From NCBI RefSeq assembly GCF_024345415.1, contig NZ_JAGQBB010000022.1, positions 1 through 38,203 on the forward strand: a DNA stretch of 38,203 bases, written 5' to 3'. The stretch's first letter is position 1. Every line of letters starts with the position of its first letter. Under the pieces are notes generated by a model. The model saw only the letters and a program-made list of their open reading frames with translations. It was not told the origin of the DNA and did not search any database. Position numbers and translations under genes: made by a program. Below are positions 25,404 through 33,903 of this stretch, piece by piece. This DNA comes from Synechococcus sp. Tobar12-5m-g. Lineage in GTDB: Bacteria > Cyanobacteriota > Cyanobacteriia > PCC-6307 > Cyanobiaceae.

Positions 25404-26570
25404 TCACCGGCCGGAATTCAGGGTGGCGGGGCCATGGCGCAGGCCGGGGTTCGGCAGCAGAGTTGTCGGCAGCAGTGGCGTTGGCAGGAGAGGTGTCGGC
25501 AGAAGTGGCGTCGGGACCGGCCGCCGCCGGGGCTTGAAGGTTTCGAGCACGGTGTCGAGCCGCCAGCGGGAGGCTCCCGGCTCGGCCAGGCATTGCTGGC
25601 GGCGCCAGACGCTGCGGCCCATCAGCAGTTCTTCGCCATCCACCAGGGCACCGAGGCCTTGAAGCCAGAGAGTCCGCTCCCCGTCGCCGTTATCGCTGCG
25701 CAGCCGCACCTGGGGGGCACTCCCGGCCACCTCCCGCAGCAGCCGCTCCAGGGGCCTGCCCAGCAGGTGGGACCAGCCGGGATGCAGGGTGATCTCCAGC
25801 TCGATCGGGCCCTGGTCGTGGGAGCGCAGCCGCCGCACGCCCGCCACCGCCTGCTGGCGGGTTGGGTCGACCCAGAGCAACCCTCTGCCCTGGGTCTGGT
25901 CGAGCAGATCCTCGCTGCGGCGGTCGAGCAGTTGGCGCAACTGGGCCGGACAGGCCGCCTGCTCCAGGTGCCAGAGCAGGGCGGCTGTGCGCCGATTCAA
26001 GCCACACCGCTGCAGATCGCCGGGTGGGTCGCCGCCTGGAGCCGCCTGCCGCCCGGGTTCCCAGCACCAGAGGGTTTGCTGGCGCAGGGGTTGAAAACCC
26101 TGTTCGCGTAGCAGGGCGAGGCGATCGATCCGGCCGGTGCCGGCCGAGGCGATCCAACTGGTGGCACCGCGGCGGCGGTGCAGGGCCTCCCGGAGCAAGG
26201 CGGCCTCAACCTGGTGCACCGTGGGGCTGCCCGGCTGGGCCAGGGACTGCCGGCAGGTGCGCAGCTGATCAAGACCCCAGCAGGTGCCACTCCGGTTCAG
26301 CCGGCGAACGATGGCCAGCCCGACCACTTGTTGGGAGGCCTGGTAGGCCACCAGGATCTCGGGTGCCAGGGGTGGCCGGCGGATCAGGCCATTGAGCAGG
26401 CGCTCCGGCTGCTGGAGCAAGACGGAGCGCTGGAGAAGCGGTTGCAGGTCGACGAAGGCCTCGGACTGGAGCAAGGGCAGGCTCCAGCCCTGGAGCGGCT
26501 CGATCCGGATCGCACCCGGCGCAGCGGGCGGTGCACCTCCCGAGGGGCCAGTGGGGGGTGACTGATGCAC
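25404..26570 (-). CDS. Possible GNAT-fold protein with TPLLP repeats at the C-terminus
   Basis: This protein of about 388 aa has a region (about residues 40-170) with LAPEILVAYQASQQVVGLAIVRR and EAALLREALHRRRGATSWIA. In order, these look like a GNAT acetyltransferase beta-bulge and helix. A second similar half carries GVRRLRSHDQGPIELEITLH and HLLGRPLERLLREV. The acetyl-CoA loop is not clear-cut, so the call is tentative. The C-terminus is Arg/Pro-rich with four TPLLP-type repeats. GTG at 26570 is preferred because it is the first start downstream of the CofE-like gene; the longer open frame overlaps that gene. Confidence 0.5.
   Translation of the reverse strand: MHQSPPTGPSGGAPPAAPGAIRIEPLQGWSLPLLQSEAFVDLQPLLQRSVLLQQPERLLNGLIRRPPLAPEILVAYQASQQVVGLAIVRRLNRSGTCWGLDQLRTCRQSLAQPGSPTVHQVEAALLREALHRRRGATSWIASAGTGRIDRLALLREQGFQPLRQQTLWCWEPGRQAAPGGDPPGDLQRCGLNRRTAALLWHLEQAACPAQLRQLLDRRSEDLLDQTQGRGLLWVDPTRQQAVAGVRRLRSHDQGPIELEITLHPGWSHLLGRPLERLLREVAGSAPQVRLRSDNGDGERTLWLQGLGALVDGEELLMGRSVWRRQQCLAEPGASRWRLDTVLETFKPRRRPVPTPLLPTPLLPTPLLPTTLLPNPGLRHGPATLNSGR
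25452..25511. repeat. Four tandem 15-bp repeats encoding TPLLP
   Basis: Units of 15 bp (25452-25466, 25467-25481, 25482-25496 and 25497-25511) differ at several positions each but all encode Thr-Pro/Thr-Leu-Leu-Pro on the minus strand, near the C-terminus of the GNAT-like gene. Because 15 is a multiple of three, copy changes would keep the frame. Confidence 0.85.
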
Positions 26571-26604
26571 GGAAGAACGCCTGTGCCTGAACTGTATCGG
26601 CAGT

Positions 26605-27861
26605 TCAGGCGGGCCTGACCACCACCAGGGGGGTGCGCTCGTTGGCGTTACCGGCCGGGTTGGGGCGCAACGCCCGCTGCAGCAGGGCTTCATCGCAGCC
26701 TGGGCTTGACGCCAGCACCTTCACCCGGCCCAGATCATTGACATCCACCACAGCCACAGGCACGCCCAGGGCCGCCGCCAGATCCCGGCAGGTGCGCTCG
26801 GGATGGGCGGGGCCGAGCACGATCGTCTGGTCGTAGGGGGGGGTGGTGCCGGTGATGTCATCGATCAGCCGGGCCTGCTCCCCGGCCAGGCGGTAGAAGC
26901 CGCCGCGGCTGCCCACCAGTTTCATCAAGGTGCCCACCAGCCAGGCACAGAGCACCCGGGCCGGGCCGACGTCGTTGATCAGGGTCTGGAGGCCGCAGGC
27001 GGTGGCCAGGCTGCTGGTGGGGTGGAACACGCGGCAGAGCAGGCGGGCCAGTCCCGACGGCTCCACCATGGCGGGATGCTGATAGCGGCCCTGGATCACC
27101 GCCAGGGGCGTTTCGCCGATCGTCAGGATGTCGCCCGGTTGGAGAACCGCTCCGGCGTAGCGGCGCAGCACAGCGGCGGGATCATCCAGCACCCCGAGCA
27201 GGTGGGTGGGCACCGGCAGCACCTGGCATCCCTCGCCGGCGCGCCAGGGGGCCGTGGCCGGATCGAGCGGCTCAGGCTTGCGCAGCGGGATGAGCACCCC
27301 ATCCCGGCGTTGCAGCCGCCCGAACGGCCCGTAGTTGACCCAGAGGATCTCCAGCCAGAGGGTGTCGAGCAGCGCCGCCAGGTCGGTGCCTGGATCGAGG
27401 CCCGACGCGCTGGGCCGATCGGCCTGGATGCGCAGGGTGAGCTGAGCCCGGGTGGTTTTGTGGCCTTTGACGATGTAGGCGGCCCAGTAGCCATCGGCCC
27501 GGGCCGGTTCGTCGGGATGGTCGGCGATCACGCGGCTGCTCACCCGCACGCCAGCCAGATCGCCGCGGCCCAGCAGGGTGGGCAGGAGGGTGAGCTCCGG
27601 CACCATCACCTCCATGCGGGCGTGGGGGTTGTGGATCTGGATCACCCCCTCCACGACCACTTCGCCGCCGGAATCGCTCACCGTCCAGTCGCCCGCATCG
27701 AGCCTGAGGGGTGAGGCGGGCCGGAGCCGGTGGCGCAGCTCCAGCCAGAGCAGGGTCAGGCCGAACAGCAGGGCGATGATCAAAATCCCGCAGACCAGGG
27801 AAGACAGGAAGGGCAAGGCGGGTGCGGTGCGGCCGGAATCAGCGGGAGCGTAGGCGCTCAA
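26605..27861 (-). CDS. CofE-like (F420-0:gamma-glutamyl ligase domain) membrane-anchored protein
   Basis: The 418-aa protein has an N-terminal membrane anchor (about residues 18-40), a beta-rich region (WTVSDSGGEVVVEGVIQIHN), and a C-terminal part with GDILTIGETPLAVIQGRY, GSRGGFYRLAGEQARLIDD and VPVAVVDVNDLGRVKVLAS. This resembles CofE-like proteins annotated in cyanobacteria. True CofE adds glutamate to coenzyme F420; picocyanobacteria are not known to use F420 widely, so the role here is open. The frame begins with TTG at 27861, divergent from the PhoH gene with a 46-bp gap. Confidence 0.65.
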   Translation of the reverse strand: MSAYAPADSGRTAPALPFLSSLVCGILIIALLFGLTLLWLELRHRLRPASPLRLDAGDWTVSDSGGEVVVEGVIQIHNPHARMEVMVPELTLLPTLLGRGDLAGVRVSSRVIADHPDEPARADGYWAAYIVKGHKTTRAQLTLRIQADRPSASGLDPGTDLAALLDTLWLEILWVNYGPFGRLQRRDGVLIPLRKPEPLDPATAPWRAGEGCQVLPVPTHLLGVLDDPAAVLRRYAGAVLQPGDILTIGETPLAVIQGRYQHPAMVEPSGLARLLCRVFHPTSSLATACGLQTLINDVGPARVLCAWLVGTLMKLVGSRGGFYRLAGEQARLIDDITGTTPPYDQTIVLGPAHPERTCRDLAAALGVPVAVVDVNDLGRVKVLASSPGCDEALLQRALRPNPAGNANERTPLVVVRPA

Positions 27862-27907
27862 AGGGGCTCGGACCTAGGTTCTGGCCTGAGATCTCCGGCG
27901 GGATGGG

Positions 27908-29290
27908 ATGAAGAAGACCTTCGTGCTCGATACGAACGTCCTGCTGCACGACCCTGGGGCCCTGAGCCGATTCGAAGACAACAACGTCGTCATCCCGATC
28001 GAGGTGGTCGAGGAGATCGACCGCTTCAAACGGGACGCCACCGAGAAGGGGCGCAACGCCCGCCTGGTGTCGCGGCTGCTGGACGGGTTGCGGCAGAAGG
28101 GGAACCTGGCGGAGGGGGTGGAGATCGAGGCGATCCATCAGGGCCGGCTCAAGGTGGTGTTCTGCCGCAGCCAGACCCTCAGCCAACTGCCGCCCGAGCT
28201 GCAGGCCGGCAACGGCGACAACAACATCCTGGCGGTGGCTCTGGAGCAACGGCTCCATGGCGTGATGGGCAGCGAGCCCCCCGTGATCCTGGTCACCAAG
28301 GACACGAACCTGCGCATCAAGGCGGATGCGGTGGGCCTGATCGCCCAGGACTACAACACCGGCAAGGTGGCGATCGCCGACCTCTACCCCGGCCTCACCG
28401 AATGGTGGGTGACGGCCGCCCAGATCGAACAACTCCACCGGGAGGGGGGGCTGCCGCTGTCGGTGCTGGCCCCCCTCCCCGAAGGTCACGCCCCCCTTCA
28501 CGCCAACGAGGGGGTGACCCTGGTGGATGGGGCCCAGCCCAGCCACACCCTGCTGGCGCGCTACTGCGCCCCGGCAGCCAGCCTGCGGCCGCTGCAGAAG
28601 GGGGGGCGGATCAAGCTGGGCCGGGTGAGCGCAAGGAACCGGGAGCAGACCTTCGCCCTCGATCTGCTGCTCGATTCCGCCATTCAGCTCCTCACCCTGG
28701 TGGGCAAGGCGGGCACGGGCAAGACCCTGCTCGCCCTCGCCGCCGGCCTCCACCAGGTGGCCGATGAACCCCTCTACGACCGTCTGCTGGTGACCCGACC
28801 GGTGATCCCGCTCGGCAAGGACATCGGCTTTCTGCCCGGTGACCTGCAGGAAAAGATGGGCCCCTGGATGCAGCCGGTCATCGACAACCTCGATTTCCTG
28901 CTGGGCGCCGAGGAGCCGTCCCATGGCGCCGCCCGGCCCAACCGCACCCCCCGCAACAACTGGGCCGACCTCAAGGGCATGGGCCTGCTGGAGGTGGAGG
29001 CGATCAGCTACATCCGCGGACGCTCGATTCCGCGCCAGTTCATGGTGGTGGATGAGGCCCAGAACCTCACGCCCCACGAGGTGAAAACAATCGTGACCCG
29101 GGTTGGAGAAGGCACCAAGATTGTGTTCACCGGTGACCCCTACCAGATCGACAATCCCTATGTGGATGCCGACAGCAACGGCCTCACCTGGCTGGTGGAG
29201 CGCTTCAAGGGCCAGGAACTGGCCGGCCACGTGACCCTGCACAAGGGCGAGCGTTCGGCCCTGGCGGAGCTGGCGGCGAACCTGCTCTGA
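27908..29290 (+). CDS. PIN-PhoH family protein (YlaK-type ribonuclease/ATPase)
   Basis: The 460-aa protein joins an N-terminal PIN domain (KTFVLDTNVLLHDP, EEIDRFKRD, GNGDNNILAVAL, VTKDTNLRIKA; acidic residues of a Mg-dependent RNase) to a C-terminal PhoH ATPase. The ATPase has Walker A GKAGTGKTLLALAAGL with K272, TRPVIPLGKDIGFLPGD, and Walker B/sensor FMVVDEAQNLTPHE and FTGDPYQID. PIN-PhoH proteins are RNA helicase/RNase toxin-like enzymes, cytosolic; no antitoxin gene is adjacent. It starts ATGAAGAAGACC, divergent from the CofE-like gene. Confidence 0.93.
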   Translation: MKKTFVLDTNVLLHDPGALSRFEDNNVVIPIEVVEEIDRFKRDATEKGRNARLVSRLLDGLRQKGNLAEGVEIEAIHQGRLKVVFCRSQTLSQLPPELQAGNGDNNILAVALEQRLHGVMGSEPPVILVTKDTNLRIKADAVGLIAQDYNTGKVAIADLYPGLTEWWVTAAQIEQLHREGGLPLSVLAPLPEGHAPLHANEGVTLVDGAQPSHTLLARYCAPAASLRPLQKGGRIKLGRVSARNREQTFALDLLLDSAIQLLTLVGKAGTGKTLLALAAGLHQVADEPLYDRLLVTRPVIPLGKDIGFLPGDLQEKMGPWMQPVIDNLDFLLGAEEPSHGAARPNRTPRNNWADLKGMGLLEVEAISYIRGRSIPRQFMVVDEAQNLTPHEVKTIVTRVGEGTKIVFTGDPYQIDNPYVDADSNGLTWLVERFKGQELAGHVTLHKGERSALAELAANLL

Positions 29291-29358
29291 CCAGCCGGGG
29301 TTGCCATTCTCCGGAGTGCATTGACCATGATCCGAGGATCGCCACCACCCCTGCCACC

Positions 29359-29955
29359 ATGCCGGAAGCGTTTCCGTTTCGCCCACCCTCCAGCCGCCGC
29401 GATCAGCTGGGACGGGTCATGGGCGCCGCTCTCGGCTTTTCGGTGGCGTTTCTGGTGGCCGGCCGTCTGGCCCCGGTTCCATCCACCCTGCTGTGCTCAA
29501 TCGCCCTCGCGGGTGCCGCAACCCTGGCGGGGCGGGTTGCCACTCCCCTGCGATGGTGGGCCCTGTTGGGGGTGGCGGCGGGTTGCCTGCTGGGCACCGC
29601 CAAGGTGATGGCCGGGGCCTTGCAGGACACCGAAGCCCAGCCCAACCTCCCGAGCCGGGCCTTGGCGGTGCTGCTCCTCGCCGGTGCCGGTTCCCTGGCC
29701 GGCCATGCCTTCAGCACCACACGCTCCCTTTACGATCGCCAACCGAAAGATCTGCTGCGCTCGGCCAGCGCCCTGACCACCGGACTGTTTGCGGTGCTTG
29801 TCACCCTCACCTTCATCCATGGGGGATTGGATGCCGCCCGCACCTTCTCGAGCCGCTTGAGCACCTCGCTCACCATCCTGGTGGCTTCGCTGAGCGTGCC
29901 GGGCTGGCTGATCCACCTGCTCGTCCACTCTGCCCATTCCGAGGAGCATGACTGA
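29359..29955 (+). CDS. Hypothetical integral membrane protein (about five spans)
   Basis: The 198-aa product has hydrophobic segments around residues 18-38, 42-60, 67-85, 105-125 and 170-190. A cytosolic-looking loop (TTRSLYDRQPKDLLRSASAL) and an acidic end (HSEEHD) are also visible. I do not recognise the family. Its 3' end overlaps the DUF1622 gene by 8 bp, so it belongs to the same transcription unit as the following membrane proteins. Confidence 0.65.
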   Translation: MPEAFPFRPPSSRRDQLGRVMGAALGFSVAFLVAGRLAPVPSTLLCSIALAGAATLAGRVATPLRWWALLGVAAGCLLGTAKVMAGALQDTEAQPNLPSRALAVLLLAGAGSLAGHAFSTTRSLYDRQPKDLLRSASALTTGLFAVLVTLTFIHGGLDAARTFSSRLSTSLTILVASLSVPGWLIHLLVHSAHSEEHD

Positions 29956-30340
29956 ATCGGCGGAACAGGTGCTTCTGGGGCTGGCCGGCGGGCTGCGCTT
30001 CGTGCTGGAGGCCCTTTCTGTTGCCACGGTGCTGCTGGGCCTGGTGGCCACCGCCTCCCAGCTGCTGAACAACTCGATGGGCCGGCGTCGCCAGCGCCGT
30101 TCCCTCGCCGGAGCCCGGATCACCTTCGGCAGCTGGCTGTCGATGGCCCTGGAGTTCCAGCTCGGCGCCGACATCGTGGCGACCACCACCGCTCCGACGG
30201 GCCCGAATCTGATTCAGCTGGGGGTGGTGGCCGTGATCCGCACCTTCCTCAACGTTTTCCTGGCGCGGGAGCTTGAAACCGAAAGCCGGCTGGAGCGGGA
30301 GTCGGCCAATGGGCCAGGTCCGGGAGGCTCGCCGGCATGA
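29948..30340 (+). CDS. DUF1622 family membrane protein
   Basis: The 130-aa protein has an N-terminal span (about residues 15-35), a basic middle (RRRQRRSLAGARITFGSW), and a second part SMALEFQLGADIVATTTAP...VVAVIRTFLNVFLARELE. This Leu-Glu-Phe-Gln-Leu-Gly-Ala-Asp-Ile pattern is that of DUF1622 proteins, whose function is unknown. It overlaps both neighbours (8 bp upstream, 4 bp downstream). Confidence 0.88.
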   Translation: MTESAEQVLLGLAGGLRFVLEALSVATVLLGLVATASQLLNNSMGRRRQRRSLAGARITFGSWLSMALEFQLGADIVATTTAPTGPNLIQLGVVAVIRTFLNVFLARELETESRLERESANGPGPGGSPA

Positions 30341-30717
30341 ACATGACCAACGAGCTGGCCAAGCAGCGCAACCGCGATGCGGCTGAGCGCACCCTGATGG
30401 CCTGGATCCGCACCTGCCTTTCCCTGATCAGTTTCGGCTTCGGCCTCGACAAGATCGTCGCCGCAATCAAGAGCCAGAACGGCGTGGCTGGCCATGCGGG
30501 CCTGGGGGTGCGGCTGGTGTCGATGGCCTTCGTGCTCACCGGCATGGTGGCGATGGTGGCGGCAACCCTGCAGCATCGCCGTGAGCTGCGTCGCCTCACC
30601 GGCGACACGTTCACTTTCCACAGGCAACGTTCGATCGCAACGGCCACGGCCGTGAGCCTCACCTTGATTGGCGCCATCGCCTTGGCGATGCTCGCCTACG
30701 GGGCATTCTGGCGCTGA
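30337..30717 (+). CDS. DUF202 (YidH-like) membrane protein
   Basis: The 126-aa protein starts MNMTNELAKQRNRDAAERTL and has MAWIRTCLSLISFGFGLDKI, the DUF202 hallmark, followed by two more hydrophobic segments (about residues 62-85 and 98-122). Function is unknown; members include E. coli YidH. It overlaps the DUF1622 gene by 4 bp. The pair DUF1622-DUF202 suggests a joint membrane complex, but this is inference. Confidence 0.9.
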   Translation: MNMTNELAKQRNRDAAERTLMAWIRTCLSLISFGFGLDKIVAAIKSQNGVAGHAGLGVRLVSMAFVLTGMVAMVAATLQHRRELRRLTGDTFTFHRQRSIATATAVSLTLIGAIALAMLAYGAFWR

Positions 30718-30746
30718 GCCTTCCACTCCTTTCGTCCCCGCTCCCC

Positions 30747-31616
30747 ATGGCCCAGCTCGCTGCCGCACTCCCGGGCCTCACCCTGTTCACGATCATGTTT
30801 GCCCTTGGCCTGGGATTGCAGCTCGATGCGATCGCGCAGTTGCGGCACCGGCCCGCCCTGGTGATCCGGGTGCTGATCGGCTCCTGTGTGCTGGTGCCCC
30901 TGGTGGCGCTGGTGCTGATGAAGCTGCCCCTGAGCTTCGCCCTCTCGAAATCGGCCCGCTTCGGCATCGCCCTGATGGCGGCTTGCCCGAGCGCCCCCCT
31001 CACCCTGCGCAAGGCCGGCAAGACGGGGGGCGATAGCCAGTTGGCGGCCGTGCTCCAGTCCTGCGCGGCTGTGGCCGCGATCGTTTCGATTCCCCTGCTC
31101 GCTGATCTGTTCCAGGCTTCGTTCGGAGTAGACGGCTGGGACATCCGCCCCCGGGACGTGGCCCTGCAGGTGGGCCAGGCCCAGGTGCTGCCGCTGCTGG
31201 CCGGCCTGCTGCTGAGGCGCTGGAAGCCTCAGTGGGTGGACCGGCTGGTGGGGCCGCTCGACAAGCTCGCCAACGGCTTGCTCCTGCTGTTGATCGTGGT
31301 GGTGCTGATCAAGGCGGGCCCTTTGCTGGTGCCGTTCGTGGCGGCCAACCTGCTGGCGCTGGGCTTCATGGCGGCGATGGTGGCCGCCGCCCTCGCCATC
31401 GGCTACCTCATGGCTGGCCCGGCGCCGCGCGAGCGCACCACCGTGGCCCTGGTCACCTCGATGCGCAACCCCGGTCTGGCGCTGCTGTTCGCCTCCGCCC
31501 ATGGCGCCGGCATGCCTGGTTTGAAACTGGCCGTGCTGGCCTACCTGCTGGTCACGGTGCTGCTCTCGATTCCCTTCCTGCGCTGGCAGAAAGGCCTGCA
31601 AGGAGTGGCTTCTTGA
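30747..31616 (+). CDS. Bile acid:sodium symporter (SBF)-like transporter
   Basis: The 289-aa protein has about eight to nine spans and the SBF-type pattern IMFALGLGLQLDAIAQLRHRP at the N-terminus, ALMAACPSAPLTLRKAGKTGGD (central crossing loop) and ALVTSMRNPGLALLFASAH (second crossing loop). Bacterial SBF proteins move organic anions or small acids with Na+. The substrate here is unknown. It follows the DUF202 gene by 29 bp. Confidence 0.82.
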   Translation: MAQLAAALPGLTLFTIMFALGLGLQLDAIAQLRHRPALVIRVLIGSCVLVPLVALVLMKLPLSFALSKSARFGIALMAACPSAPLTLRKAGKTGGDSQLAAVLQSCAAVAAIVSIPLLADLFQASFGVDGWDIRPRDVALQVGQAQVLPLLAGLLLRRWKPQWVDRLVGPLDKLANGLLLLLIVVVLIKAGPLLVPFVAANLLALGFMAAMVAAALAIGYLMAGPAPRERTTVALVTSMRNPGLALLFASAHGAGMPGLKLAVLAYLLVTVLLSIPFLRWQKGLQGVAS

Positions 31617-31629
31617 GGAGGCTGCCCTT

Positions 31630-32829
31630 GTGACTGATCCGAACGCACAGGAGAGCACTTCCTTCGATCGAATCACTCCATTCGAGCTCAGCTTTTCTCC
31701 GGTGGTGGAGGATGCCCCCTATCGCTGGCTTCGCAGCCTCGGTCTGAATCCGCGGCAGGGCCAGGGGCTGGTGCAGCGGGCGATCGGACTGGCCCTGTTC
31801 GCCTGGCTGCCGATCGTGATCTGGGCCTGGTTCCACAACCGGTTGCTCGGAATCTCAGTGCCAGAACCCCTGCTGGCGCACTACGGCATCTCCGTCACCT
31901 GCCTGGTGGCGATTCCCCTGCTGATCCTGGGGGAGGGGGTGGCTCGCCGGGTGGTGGAGCGCACGGTGTTCCAGTTCGCCTGCAGTGGTCTGGTGGTGGA
32001 GGGCCAGCTGGATCGGTTCCGTTCGATCCTGAAGAGCACAGCTCGCCTGCGGGACCATTCCCTGCCCTGGGTGCTGGTGCTCGGGGTGGTGGCGGCCATC
32101 ACCCTGACCACCCCCACAAGCCTCGATGGCCTCAACTGGGCCGCGGAGGGCGGCGGACGGCTTGGCTTCGGCGGGGCCTGGTTCCTCTATGTGGCTCGGC
32201 CGATCTACATCGCCCTGCTGCTGGGCTGGGGCTGGCGCCTGCTGCTGGTGGGCCTGCTCTGCTGGCGCATCGCCCGCCTGGATCTCTCGCTGGTGCCCAC
32301 CCATCCCGACCGAGTCTGCGGGCTGGGATTTCTGGAGGTGCTGCCCGAAGCGTTCTCTCTCTGGGCCCTGGCGATGTGAGCGGTGATCATGGCGAGCTGG
32401 ACCCATGAGCTGCACCACCACGGGCAGACGCTGCGGGCGTTGCACATGCCCTTCCTGGCCTTCATCGCCGGCACCACCCTGGTGATGGTGGCACCGCTGC
32501 TGGCCTTTGCCCCCCGGCTGATCGCGTTCAGACGCCAGGCCCTGCGGGACTATGGCGCCCTGGTGGGAGTCCACGGGCGCCTGGTGCGACAGCGCTGGAT
32601 CCTGGGAGAGCGGCTGGCGGACGCAGAGATCCTGGAGGCCCCTGAGCTGGGCCCGATTGCCGACACGGCCGCGATCTACGACGCTGTCCGCGCCACCCGT
32701 GCCACCCCGGTCAACCTGCTAGCCCTGCTCAAGATCCTGGTGCCCCTGCTGATCCCAGCGCTGATCGGCATCAGCACACAGATCCCGCTGCGCCAGCTGT
32801 TGCTCAAGATTGGCCATGCCCTGCTCTGA
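31630..32829 (+). pseudogene. Membrane protein gene of unknown function split by an in-frame TGA
   Basis: Codons 1-249 (GTG at 31630, after a GAGGAGG-type ribosome site) end in ALWALAM, followed by TGA at 32377-32379. The same frame then reads on without a break through VIMASWTHELHHHGQTLRAL to 32829. Together they make one protein of about 399 residues with five or six spans, including HPDRVCGLGFLEVL before the stop and GPLL-like, GALVGVHGRLVRQRW and APELGPIADTAAIYDAVR after it. Such a combination looks like a single family of multispan proteins. The TGA could be a point nonsense mutation of TGG or CGA. Function unknown. Confidence 0.75.
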
Positions 32830-32853
32830 CGAGGGAGTGGCTCCCCCCTGCGC

Positions 32854-33897
32854 TCAGAAGGACTGCTGAAACTGAAGCCGCAGTTGCCAGCCATCGGGGC
32901 TGTTGTCGTTACCCGCCAGCACGGCACCACCGGTAAGGGAGAGCCTGGCCTTAGACCAGGGGCTCCCCCCAATCGTCGCGCCCAGGGCCGTCCAGGCCTG
33001 TTGATTGTCGCCGGCCTGGCCGTCACTGGAGGTTTCACCGCCCAGCCTGGAGTAGGAATCCAGCGACACCCACAGCGTCTTGTTGAGGTCGTGGGTGAGG
33101 TGCATCTCCAACGTGCCCATAGGAGCCTGGGTGGTCTGATCGGGGGCCAGCACGTTCGCGACCTGGCTGCCCACCTGGCGCCCCTGGATTGAGAACTCGG
33201 GGAAGGCGGGGTCGTTGTTCGGCGTGTAGACATCCACGCTGGGCAGGATCTCGAAGGTGGTGGTCTTCCCCGGTGCCCAGTTGGGGCTGAGCCGCACCGT
33301 GGTGGGCAGGCCGGCCCGGAAGGTCCAGCGGTTGGTGCCGATGTTCACCAACTGGTCGTTCTGATAGTCGCCGGTGGGGGGCATCACAGCCACCAGGCCA
33401 TAGACCACCACAGGCGGATTCTGCTTTTGCATGTAGGCCCCGAACTCGGCTGGCGCCAGGGCCGGGGTGTTCACCAGCCCCACGGTGAAGTGGGCGTAGC
33501 TGTCGGCCAGGCCCTGCTTGCTGGGCGCCACCCCGCGGTTGGCGGTGGAGAGGCTGACGTTGGCCCAGGCATAGGGAACCGCCACCGATACCTGGGAGAG
33601 CCGATTGCCGATCCCGAAGAAGCGGGCATAGCTCGGTACCACGACATAGGTATCGACGTTGAGATTGGGGAAGATGATGCTGGTGTCGACGACGGTGTTG
33701 GAGCTGCTGTACATCCCCGAGATGGTGAACACGTTCGTGCCGGCGGGAGCCAGCCAGAACTGACGGGGGCCGTAGGCCTGCGCCTGGGCCGGCCGGCTGC
33801 AGCCAAGGGTCAGCGCCAACCCGCAGGTCGCGAAGGAGGCGGTACGAATCGCAGCGGAGCAGCGCTTGGAAATCCGGGAGGCAGGTGTTGAGTTCAT
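32854..33897 (-). CDS. Outer-membrane MetA-like (phenol degradation pathway) transporter/porin
   Basis: The 347-aa protein has a signal peptide (ending PAQAQA), a beta-rich body with alternating patterns (NVFTISGMYSSSNTVVDTS, RLSQVSVAVPYAWANVSL, YGLVAVMPPTGDYQND, YNLINIGTNRW-like NIGTNRWTFRAGLPTTVRLS), and the C-terminal aromatic end QLRLQFQQSF typical of outer-membrane barrels. This matches the MetA-pathway-of-phenol-degradation family. It is 6 bp after the second sulfatase gene on the same strand, so it probably takes up or releases products or substrates of the sulfatases across the outer membrane. Confidence 0.82.
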   Translation of the reverse strand: MNSTPASRISKRCSAAIRTASFATCGLALTLGCSRPAQAQAYGPRQFWLAPAGTNVFTISGMYSSSNTVVDTSIIFPNLNVDTYVVVPSYARFFGIGNRLSQVSVAVPYAWANVSLSTANRGVAPSKQGLADSYAHFTVGLVNTPALAPAEFGAYMQKQNPPVVVYGLVAVMPPTGDYQNDQLVNIGTNRWTFRAGLPTTVRLSPNWAPGKTTTFEILPSVDVYTPNNDPAFPEFSIQGRQVGSQVANVLAPDQTTQAPMGTLEMHLTHDLNKTLWVSLDSYSRLGGETSSDGQAGDNQQAWTALGATIGGSPWSKARLSLTGGAVLAGNDNSPDGWQLRLQFQQSF

Positions 33898-33903
33898 GCT
33901 GAT

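Noticed and set aside
25452-25511. CRISPR-like array
   Set aside because: The 15-bp units are directly adjacent without spacers and are in a coding frame; no array or cas gene was seen anywhere in the window.
32377-32379. Selenocysteine or recoded TGA in the split membrane protein
   Set aside because: The context is a hydrophobic membrane segment with no redox motif and no obvious downstream selenocysteine stem-loop; a point mutation is more likely.
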